From an uncultured Carboxylicivirga sp. (lineage in GTDB: Bacteria > Bacteroidota > Bacteroidia > Bacteroidales > Marinilabiliaceae), in NCBI RefSeq assembly GCF_963674565.1, contig NZ_OY771430.1, forward strand, positions 3,844,001 to 3,908,000: DNA of 64,000 bases. The letters are read 5' to 3'. The notes beneath the pieces are model-generated. The model saw only the letters and a list, made by a program, of their open reading frames with translations. It was not told where the DNA came from and made no database searches. Of the stretch, positions 14,979 through 22,479 are shown piece by piece (positions within the stretch are counted from its first letter, which is position 1; the number at the start of each line of letters is the position of its first letter). A program made the position numbers and the translations under genes.

Positions 14979-17396
14979 TTAGTATTTATATATGTGGTTT
15001 TCATTCAGAAGGAATAGATCATCATTATCATCATTAAATAATACACTATCATAATATCCGGGTAGACCATATTCATTAGGAGATGAAAACGTGTGATTGT
15101 CTAGATCAAAAAAACTAAAGGTGCGATTATGATACACGCCTATACCATTTTTTGATGGCACAAAGTTTTTTTCTGTCCACATAAAATCATCAATATCATA
15201 TTCAATCATTTCATTAATAATTAATGAGTTCATGTCTCTTATTACAACATTAGTTTGCTTAAACAAAAATAATTCAGAATTATTTGCATAAGCATATAAA
15301 CATCTTTCATAATTAGGAATACTTCCGAAAAATTGAATATCCCCACCATTATACTCATAAACTTCTCCATTACGTGTAATATACCATAGATCATCCTCAT
15401 GCAGAAAGATGGCATCAACCAACTCCGGCAATTCAATTACTGTAGCCTGCCATTGGTCAACCACATCTTTAATAGTGTATATCATACCAAATTCATCAAG
15501 AAAAAATACATTGTCTCCAACTCTAACTAAATCTCTTAATGCAGATTCTATTCCCTCTACCCCTTTAATTGCTTTTGAATCTAAATCCACCAAATAACTA
15601 TGCCATCCATCTCCAATAAAAAGATTATTTCCCCATTTTAATCCTTTTGCATTCCAATTTGGTGGCTTCACAAAACCAGCAATACTATCAACATATTCAA
15701 AATCATCTTCAAAGAAAAAAGGTAATGAGTTACTAATCTTCTCCCCTCTTAGTTGAAGGTAAATCTCATATTCACCTTTTCCAACCAGCCACAAAGGATT
15801 AATTTGATTATTACTCAGGTTTTCAACCCTACTATTAAAGTGAAATATACGATCAGAATCTAAATGCTTAATCTTAAAATTCGTATTACCTGACCACATA
15901 TTAATCGGAAGATTGTCACCATTTATTACAATTAGTTCATCCTTCCTACTATAGCTATTCTTTTCCAGGGAGTTCAATACGGGTTGAAGAATAGTAAAGT
16001 CATTCGTTTCTGACCTTCCTAAAATCTCACTTTCATAGTAGAAATGATATGTTCCCGGTAACAAATCATATCGCAAGGACCATTCTCCCTCATTTCTAGT
16101 CATTGTTAAATAATGAGATTCTGTAACAGGTCCTTGCAGGTAAACCATCCCAAAAGAACACCCCTTTGCATTAATTATTAAAGTACCGTTAACAACAGTC
16201 TCCTTGTCTATCATCTCAATTTGTGGATTTCTAAAGCTGAATATACTTTCGAAAATTTTAGTTCCGCTTATTCCTTCCTTCAGGAAATAGATATTATCCT
16301 TTTTCAAATCATACCATGAATTTTTTAATCTGAAAGAAATAGAATCCTGATATTTTTTATAATATGCATCATTCATATAATAATTATCGACATAAACAGT
16401 AAGAGGAAACATTCTAAAATCGATATTATTACCTTTAATCACCATATCGTCACCATAAAAAACCCCTTCATCGGGCAAACCATAAATCTCCTGCTCATTA
16501 TATTGAAATTTATCAGCTACAGTCTGGTTTTCATTAACCTGATTTAACCGGAGTAGATATTCTCCTCCTTTGCCAATGAATGGAACAATAAATGAAATCT
16601 CTTCCCGACCTGCAGCAATTATTTTACATTCATATCCATCCAATGAAATATCAATATATTCAGGATTAAACCGATCCCCATTAATCACAATTGTATCAGG
16701 AAACTGACCTTGTGTTTTATTTACATTTTCTATTATTGGTGAGTAAATTTCAAAACTTTTTGTGTTTTCAGAATCTTGTCCATAAAGGCTGACTTTTAGC
16801 TCACTTTTCTTCTCATTTAATTCATCAGGTACAATAACATAAATTGTATCCTTACTTCCCCACACTTTTTTTGAATTGAGATCATTAAAATAAACTTTAT
16901 TATTCTTTCCAGACTTGTCAAAGTTTTCTCCGGTTATAAGTATTGTATCGCCCCAGAAAGCAACTGAAGGCTCTATTTTTGATATAAGTGGTGGTTGCGA
17001 TCCATTTGAGTAAAATTCGACTTCGTTACCATAAACCAGGTATTTTTCAGTTTTCACATAACCTCTTACATAATATGCAGTGTCGGGAACAAGAATATCC
17101 TCAAATAAGATTGAAAAACTTTTATTACTTACTTCATTTACCCTGACCACTTCATCATCCAATGTTGGATCACTTTTCAGATCAACCACAAATCCTTGTT
17201 CTAGAATATTATACTCGCTATCGAGCATAATTGAAGCAGAAAAGGTAACACCGTTTTTGGTTGTTCCATCATATGTTACTTTGTTCGTCGACAGAACAAT
17301 AACTTCTGATTTCTGATAGTCTTTTTTGCAACTAAAAGAAATCAAAAAAATAAGAAATAAATTTCTGCCCAACCTTTTTAATAATTTGTTCATCAT
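14979..17396 (-). CDS. Large IPT/TIG-domain lipoprotein
   Basis: This 805-residue surface lipoprotein has a lipobox at ISFSC (Cys23). The N-terminal module (about 30-125) contains FSASIMLDSEYNILEQGFV and YYVRGYVKTEKYLVYGNEV. At least two IPT/TIG domains follow (SKIEPSVAFWGDTILITGENF near 135; IVINGDRFNPEYIDI near 230). Further beta-sandwich segments come next, and a C-terminal stretch (about 580-805) has the look of a beta-propeller without Kelch signatures (WGNNLFIGDGWH, VRVGDNVFFLDE). Its first 220 residues are nearly identical to those of the next gene upstream (17401-18849), showing a recent tandem duplication that then diverged. The function is unknown; adhesion or scaffold at the cell surface is inferred. 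Confidence 0.75.
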   Translation of the reverse strand: MMNKLLKRLGRNLFLIFLISFSCKKDYQKSEVIVLSTNKVTYDGTTKNGVTFSASIMLDSEYNILEQGFVVDLKSDPTLDDEVVRVNEVSNKSFSILFEDILVPDTAYYVRGYVKTEKYLVYGNEVEFYSNGSQPPLISKIEPSVAFWGDTILITGENFDKSGKNNKVYFNDLNSKKVWGSKDTIYVIVPDELNEKKSELKVSLYGQDSENTKSFEIYSPIIENVNKTQGQFPDTIVINGDRFNPEYIDISLDGYECKIIAAGREEISFIVPFIGKGGEYLLRLNQVNENQTVADKFQYNEQEIYGLPDEGVFYGDDMVIKGNNIDFRMFPLTVYVDNYYMNDAYYKKYQDSISFRLKNSWYDLKKDNIYFLKEGISGTKIFESIFSFRNPQIEMIDKETVVNGTLIINAKGCSFGMVYLQGPVTESHYLTMTRNEGEWSLRYDLLPGTYHFYYESEILGRSETNDFTILQPVLNSLEKNSYSRKDELIVINGDNLPINMWSGNTNFKIKHLDSDRIFHFNSRVENLSNNQINPLWLVGKGEYEIYLQLRGEKISNSLPFFFEDDFEYVDSIAGFVKPPNWNAKGLKWGNNLFIGDGWHSYLVDLDSKAIKGVEGIESALRDLVRVGDNVFFLDEFGMIYTIKDVVDQWQATVIELPELVDAIFLHEDDLWYITRNGEVYEYNGGDIQFFGSIPNYERCLYAYANNSELFLFKQTNVVIRDMNSLIINEMIEYDIDDFMWTEKNFVPSKNGIGVYHNRTFSFFDLDNHTFSSPNEYGLPGYYDSVLFNDDNDDLFLLNENHIYKY

Positions 17397-17400
17397 TCTA

Positions 17401-18849
17401 TTATTTAGAAATATAGATGTTTTCCCAATGAGAGAATCTTCCTTTAAATAATAGTCTCACTTCATATTCTCCATCAATAACATTCTCTGGCCATGCAACA
17501 TAAGCCCTAAAGGCGTATCCTCTTGGAACGCGATTGTAAACCGGTTTAACCAACACACTTTCAATTTGACCATTAATATCCTTCATTTGCATCCAGCATT
17601 CTTCTGAATAATCTACACCAAGTATATAAAATTCCAGATCACTGTATGAAGAAAGTTTATCTGTATAAATCTCATAAATCGCCGGACCAGCTCGTTCAAT
17701 AACTTTTGAATAACAAAGCTTATTGTTTAAAAATATATCCAGGAGAAAATTTTCATCCTCCATTTTACCCCAGGCATACACATAGAACTCCGAAGAGTTT
17801 ATCTTAACCACTTCGCGAGATGCAATTTCCCTCTCGTTTAACTTAGCTGTTACGGTTACCGTGTTTATATCTAAATTTTCAGTATTCAACAAAATAGGTT
17901 GTGCGATTGTAACACTGTCTTTTTTCAATTTTATTTCCTGAGGAATTAACTTAAACTTATCGGTTACAAGATAACTTTCACCAATTTGACTAAATTTTAT
18001 TGAACACAGATCATCAACACCCAAACCTAAAAATGGCAATCTAAATTTGATTGAGTCTCGTGAATTAGAACTATATAAACTATGTGTTATTCCATTTATA
18101 ACCAAACTACATTTGATTGGATTAAACCCGGAGTATGAAAAGTATTTACCATCAATTACAATTTCCATAGGAAAACAACCTTCTAATGAACTAATTCCCT
18201 CAATAATTGGACTATGTATTTCAAAATTTTTCGTATTTCGTGAATCTTGTCCATAAAGATTAACTTTTATCGCTCCTTTTTTCTCATTTAATTCATCCGG
18301 AACAATCGCAAAAATCGTATCCTTTCCTCCCCACACACTTTTTGAAATGAAGTCATTAAAAAACACTTTATTATTTTCACCATTCTTATCGAAATTTGTT
18401 CCTGTAATCATTACTGTATCACCCCAGAAAACGACCGAGGGCTCAATTTTTGATATTACAGGTGGTTGGGATCCATTTGAGAAAAATGTGATTTCGTTTC
18501 CATAAACCAGGTATTTTTCAGTTTTCACATAACCTCTAATGTAATATGTAGTATCCGGAACAAGAATGTCTTTATATAAAACTGAAAAACTTTTATTGCT
18601 TAATTCATCTACCTTGAGTACTTCATCATCTAATGTAGGTCCGCTTTTCAAACCTAACACAAATCCTTGTTCTAATATATTATACTCGCTATCAAGCATA
18701 ATTGAAGCAGAAAAGGTAACACCGTTTTTGGTTGTTCCATCATATGAAACTTCATTCGTGGAAAGGACTATAACATCAGATTTCTGATAGTCTTTTTGGC
18801 ACCCTAAAAATAAAAGAACTATTAATACTATATAAAGCTTTCTATTCAT
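17401..18849 (-). CDS. IPT/TIG-domain lipoprotein, tandem paralogue
   Basis: This 482-residue lipoprotein has a lipobox at LLFLGC (Cys17). The same N-terminal module and first IPT/TIG domain as its downstream neighbour occupy about 20-215, including the shared word IMLDSEYNILEQGFV. After about residue 215 the sequences part: a second IPT-like domain (EGISSLEGCFPMEIVIDGKYF) and two all-beta segments follow, with no propeller. It lies between the barrel gene at 18852 (2-base gap) and the 805-residue gene (4-base gap). It is likely an alternative surface module anchored in the same complex. Confidence 0.75.
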   Translation of the reverse strand: MNRKLYIVLIVLLFLGCQKDYQKSDVIVLSTNEVSYDGTTKNGVTFSASIMLDSEYNILEQGFVLGLKSGPTLDDEVLKVDELSNKSFSVLYKDILVPDTTYYIRGYVKTEKYLVYGNEITFFSNGSQPPVISKIEPSVVFWGDTVMITGTNFDKNGENNKVFFNDFISKSVWGGKDTIFAIVPDELNEKKGAIKVNLYGQDSRNTKNFEIHSPIIEGISSLEGCFPMEIVIDGKYFSYSGFNPIKCSLVINGITHSLYSSNSRDSIKFRLPFLGLGVDDLCSIKFSQIGESYLVTDKFKLIPQEIKLKKDSVTIAQPILLNTENLDINTVTVTAKLNEREIASREVVKINSSEFYVYAWGKMEDENFLLDIFLNNKLCYSKVIERAGPAIYEIYTDKLSSYSDLEFYILGVDYSEECWMQMKDINGQIESVLVKPVYNRVPRGYAFRAYVAWPENVIDGEYEVRLLFKGRFSHWENIYISK

Positions 18850-18851
18850 CT

Positions 18852-20081
18852 TTATAAAACTATTCCTGTTGATAATTGAAATGTATTATTAATCTCATTA
18901 GGTTTGACTAAACTTTCTTGTTGACCTCCGATTTCCACTCTTCCTGATAGGTATGAAAAATTAACGAAAGCCTGAATATTCTTTATCTTATACATTCCAC
19001 CGATCTTGAGTATAAAACCTATCTTGGAATTATTGACGTTATTAATTTCTCCTTCGTAAATGACATTTTCTTGATCCGCATAGATTGTTTCTCTATAAAA
19101 CCCGGCATCACCACCCAAACTCCAATCCTTATACAACCCAATACCTAGCGAAGGCCGAAATTTTCTTTTTGGATATGTATACTGTAATCCTCCTCCCGTT
19201 AAAAGCCTGGTATTTTTTATTGTTGCATAATTATTATACTCAAGACCAATACGTTGCTCATTATAATAACCATGAAACTCATCTTTATTAATCTGCACCT
19301 TTGTAAACAAAGTCAATCTCTCATTTAGTCGTGGTACAATAAATTGAATATCTAATCCTCCGACCAAAGAATGGCTTGCATCAAAATCAAATAATTCAAT
19401 GAAAGGATCCTGAACTTTATACGTTGTAATTGCATAACCGATATAAGGCATTAAAAGAACACTTAATATTGGTTGTTCTTTTTCATATATAATACAAGAC
19501 TCATCATCACATTTGTAATCATGATATTTCTTTGTAATGTTTATAAGTGACTTATGAGTAAGTACTGAGTTATTAATATCACTTTTCAATTCCGGACAAT
19601 CTTTAAGAGCATATGTCAGCAATCCAATATATTTTTTGTTATTCCCAACTAATTGTACTCCATCCTTTTCGTAAGCGATATCATTACTTTCCAATTCAAT
19701 CATGCCATACTCTTCTGAATCAATAAAATAAGCATAATAATCGGCTGACTTATAATAATATAAGCTTCTAATTCCTTTAAGCAAAAATTCAACCAGCACC
19801 GTATCTTTAACATGCTCATTATTGATATACTTTGACACATAATATTTACCATCATTAAACCTGTAGCCAAAAATTTCTTTCGGATTAAATTGCTTAATTT
19901 CCTGTTGACCTTCCTGTTGAAAAGAACAGAATTTCATATTCCGAATGTCTCCTCTATAATCAACTAAGCCATAAATTGTGTCTAAATCATTAGTTATAAC
20001 GTAACCCGGTCGTAAATCTGTTTGAGAATAGATTATGCTGCTAAAACAAAAAAGAATAATAGAAAAAGGAAATGATCGCAT
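18852..20081 (-). CDS. Outer-membrane beta-barrel protein with N-terminal extension
   Basis: This 409-residue protein has a signal peptide (ending IIYS, about residue 19). The N-terminal domain to about 190 opens GYVITNDLDTIYGLVDYRG, a pattern common at the start of Bacteroidota barrel proteins of unknown role. The C-terminal part forms a beta-barrel (GGDIQFIVP-like strands, RLTLFTKVQINKDEFHGYY, ending FQLSTGIVL). It is second in the leftward operon and is followed by the lipoproteins. A role as an outer-membrane platform is inferred from context. Confidence 0.7.
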   Translation of the reverse strand: MRSFPFSIILFCFSSIIYSQTDLRPGYVITNDLDTIYGLVDYRGDIRNMKFCSFQQEGQQEIKQFNPKEIFGYRFNDGKYYVSKYINNEHVKDTVLVEFLLKGIRSLYYYKSADYYAYFIDSEEYGMIELESNDIAYEKDGVQLVGNNKKYIGLLTYALKDCPELKSDINNSVLTHKSLINITKKYHDYKCDDESCIIYEKEQPILSVLLMPYIGYAITTYKVQDPFIELFDFDASHSLVGGLDIQFIVPRLNERLTLFTKVQINKDEFHGYYNEQRIGLEYNNYATIKNTRLLTGGGLQYTYPKRKFRPSLGIGLYKDWSLGGDAGFYRETIYADQENVIYEGEINNVNNSKIGFILKIGGMYKIKNIQAFVNFSYLSGRVEIGGQQESLVKPNEINNTFQLSTGIVL

Positions 20082-20091
20082 AAAGGTTAGA

Positions 20092-21063
20092 TTAAAAAGT
20101 ACTCTTAAAATTCATTTTGGCAACAGGTATTATTTGAATACCCCTACCATGCAAAGAACAAACAATTTGTATCTGTTTTGAATTACTCCTAATAATTTGA
20201 ATTTTGGTGATTGGTGCTTTTAACTTCAAATCATAAGTGCCGAAGTCTGATCTTACCAAAAGCTTTTGATTAAGTCCAGCAACAGAGAGTAGTTTACCAT
20301 CATCACTAATATCCATCGTAAGCAACCAATTACCTGATAAATTCTCTTCATCCAAAAGAGTAAAATCTTCAGATTGTGTTACTTTCCACTCAAATAGTTT
20401 CCCATCATCTCCTACAGCACACAATCTATTTTTAAAATTATTAAATGAAATGTCCCTCACCCATTTCTTACTAACTTCCATTCTTCTCAACCATTCAAAG
20501 GCAGGTGATCTAAAAATATTAATTGTTCCATCTCCACTAGTGATTGCCAGTAAACCAAGACTCTTTGAAAAATCAATAGAAGTAACAGGTCCATCAAAGT
20601 GATAAGAAAGTTTTGTTGTGCCAATTTCATCTATATTCATTTCATATAAATTCCCATTGGAACATCCAATAAATAATTTATTCTCTTCTGTAATCATGTT
20701 CAGACAAGTAATTTCTGAATCATCAATCTTAATCTTGTTAATTAGTTCCTTTGAGACTTTTGAAAAAATATAAACTTCACCAGTATTTGTACCAGCTACC
20801 AAATAATCACTGGCTGCATTTGTAATTATAGAGTTAATGGTTTCGTTTATAACACTCTCAAATGTTTTTTTCAAAATGTTATCAGATAAATCCCAAACCA
20901 GAATCTTACCATTGTCAGGATAGTATAATTGGTCCTGATCGATAACAATAAAATCTCTGATGTTTAAATCCGTAGAAGGTAATGTGGTAAATTTATTGTT
21001 TTGCGAATATATCTGCGCAAGAAACAGAGTAAATATAATGAGAGAAGATATAAAAGATTTCAT
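20092..21063 (-). CDS. Secreted WD40-like beta-propeller protein
   Basis: This 323-residue protein has a signal peptide (about 1-20, ending IYSQ). Its seven or so propeller blades resemble WD40 repeats (IIVWDLSD-like KILVWDLSDNILKKTF, LVAGTNTGEVYIFSK, LAITSGDGTINIFRS, LCAVGDDGKLFEWKV, LLSVAGLNQKLLV). Such extracytoplasmic propellers serve as protein-binding scaffolds. It is the first gene of the leftward six-gene operon, with a candidate promoter 32 bases upstream, and is followed ten bases later by a barrel protein. Confidence 0.75.
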   Translation of the reverse strand: MKSFISSLIIFTLFLAQIYSQNNKFTTLPSTDLNIRDFIVIDQDQLYYPDNGKILVWDLSDNILKKTFESVINETINSIITNAASDYLVAGTNTGEVYIFSKVSKELINKIKIDDSEITCLNMITEENKLFIGCSNGNLYEMNIDEIGTTKLSYHFDGPVTSIDFSKSLGLLAITSGDGTINIFRSPAFEWLRRMEVSKKWVRDISFNNFKNRLCAVGDDGKLFEWKVTQSEDFTLLDEENLSGNWLLTMDISDDGKLLSVAGLNQKLLVRSDFGTYDLKLKAPITKIQIIRSNSKQIQIVCSLHGRGIQIIPVAKMNFKSTF

Positions 21064-21094
21064 AAGACTTAGGTTCGGATTTGCTCAAATTTAA

Positions 21095-21102
21095 CAAAAA
21101 TA
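21095..21102 (-). promoter_or_regulatory. Candidate promoter of the surface-protein operon
   Basis: The minus strand reads TATTTTTG, a full match to the Bacteroidota -7 element TAnnTTTG, about 32 bases before the start of the propeller gene. A -33 TTG at the usual spacing is not apparent. Confidence 0.4.
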
Positions 21103-21162
21103 TTAATTGTTACGATAATCTTTGCAGTTGAATAACCCCTAAATGCAGGTAGATATTAATCA

Positions 21163-21220
21163 ATATCGAATAATAACATTCAATTAATGTCAAATAACAA
21201 AAATTCCTTATTTTCGATAT
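21163..21220. promoter_or_regulatory. Spaced inverted repeat upstream of the AraC-type gene
   Basis: ATATCGAA (21163-21170) and TTCGATAT (21213-21220) are perfect inverted copies 50 bp apart centre to centre, about five helical turns. They lie 29 bases before the regulator start. A looping operator for the divergent region is possible. Confidence 0.35.
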
Positions 21221-21248
21221 CGACCTTAATTAAGACAAAAAAGTTGGC

Positions 21249-22343
21249 GTGATTAACAATCTTTTAGTAATATTTTTAGTTGGTTCATTAGGACTACTTT
21301 CCTTTATCCACCTTTCAAACCCATGGAAAATTAATAAGAAAGGCAACCTCTATTTTGGTATATTTCTTTTCTTTTGGGCGTCATTCTGGATTGATGAGAT
21401 AATCGAAATAACTTCTAATGCCCAGTTGCCTGAAAGCTGGAATTTTATTGTAAGAAGCGTTCAAATTCTAATTACTCCGTTATTATATTTTACAATCATC
21501 TTTTACTCCAATCCTTTTTACCGATTTAGAAAAAGAGACCTTATACACCTCGCCATACCACTTATTTATGCATTTTGTTTATATGCTCTTTTTAATAATT
21601 CCACTAATTCGAGTTGGTTTACAATTATTGTTTTAGGCATCATTTCCTTTCAAGCATTATTTTACGTATCCATTTCGTATCTAAAGATCAGAAAACACAA
21701 AAGATTAATTCATCAAATTACATCAAACAATCAAGGAAGAGACCTTATCTGGCTGGAATACATTATTCTACAAATTTTCATTACGAGCATTATTGTGGTT
21801 ATTGCCAATATATTCTTCAAAACAGAAAGACCAGGCCTTCTTATTAATGGAATAAATGTAATGGCAGTTTACCTTATAGCATACTTTTCATTACGTCAAA
21901 AAGAAATATTTCCCATTAAAAAAGGCCGCGAAAAAGAGTTGGATTACCTAAGCCAAGACGAAGATGAACAGGAGACAACAAGGCGAAAATTGATTTCTGA
22001 CTCGGAATTAGAATCAATTAAAACCAAATTGATTTCTGTTATGAAAAATGAACAGCCTTTTCTTGATAGTGAATTAAACCTTATGAAACTGGCAGATTTG
22101 GTTGACATTACACCTCATCAGCTATCCTATACCATAAATAATGGTTTTGATTTGAACTTCTTTCAATACGTGAATCAACATCGAATTGAAAAAGCAAAAG
22201 AATTATTAAATGACGATTCTAATAACTATACTATTCTTGCTATTGCATTCGAATCAGGCTTTAATTCCAAAACATCTTTCAATACTACTTTCAAAAAACT
22301 AACCCATCAAACACCTTCTCAATTTAAAAAAAGCAACCATTAA
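21249..22343 (+). CDS. Membrane-bound AraC-type transcriptional regulator
   Basis: This 364-residue protein starts at a GTG. The first about 225 residues hold seven hydrophobic segments (LLVIFLVGSLGLLSF, LYFGIFLFFWASFWI, LLYFTIIFYS, LIYAFCLYALF, WFTIIVLGIISFQALFYV and others) separated by basic loops. The C-terminal about 105 residues form an AraC DNA-binding domain with two HTH motifs (MKLADLVDITPHQLSYTIN and ILAIAFESGFNSKTSFNTTFK). This 7TM-AraC design is common in Bacteroidota and lets a membrane signal act directly on DNA. The TonB receptor 137 bases downstream has three 20-bp-spaced repeats before it and is the likely target. Confidence 0.88.
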   Translation: MINNLLVIFLVGSLGLLSFIHLSNPWKINKKGNLYFGIFLFFWASFWIDEIIEITSNAQLPESWNFIVRSVQILITPLLYFTIIFYSNPFYRFRKRDLIHLAIPLIYAFCLYALFNNSTNSSWFTIIVLGIISFQALFYVSISYLKIRKHKRLIHQITSNNQGRDLIWLEYIILQIFITSIIVVIANIFFKTERPGLLINGINVMAVYLIAYFSLRQKEIFPIKKGREKELDYLSQDEDEQETTRRKLISDSELESIKTKLISVMKNEQPFLDSELNLMKLADLVDITPHQLSYTINNGFDLNFFQYVNQHRIEKAKELLNDDSNNYTILAIAFESGFNSKTSFNTTFKKLTHQTPSQFKKSNH

Positions 22344-22366
22344 TATTTGATTCATTTACCAGTGAA

Positions 22367-22426
22367 GTTCGACTTTATAAAAACATGTTCGAACTTAAAT
22401 AAAAAGGTTCGCATTCATAAATTGGA
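22367..22426. promoter_or_regulatory. Three 20-bp-spaced direct repeats, likely AraC-type binding sites
   Basis: GTTCGACTTTATAAAAA begins at 22367, GTTCGAACTTAAATAAAAA at 22387 and GTTCGCATTCATAAATT at 22407. The spacing is exactly 20 bp, so the repeats lie on nearly one face of the helix. They sit 24 bases upstream of the -7 element at 22450. AraC-family activators commonly bind direct repeats two helical turns apart, and the regulator gene is immediately upstream. Confidence 0.65.
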
Positions 22427-22449
22427 ACATTCTAAGCATCTGTATATTC

Positions 22450-22457
22450 TAGTTTTG
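22450..22457 (+). promoter_or_regulatory. Candidate -7 element of the TonB receptor gene
   Basis: TAGTTTTG matches TAnnTTTG and lies 22 bases before the first start codon. A well-placed -33 TTG is missing, which suits an activator-dependent promoter. Confidence 0.5.
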
Positions 22458-22479
22458 TCACAATAACTATAGCATTAGA

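Noticed and set aside
22367..22426. A short CRISPR array
   Set aside because: The repeats share only GTTCG and an AT-rich half, there is no spacer/repeat structure and no cas gene. Transcription-factor sites explain them better.
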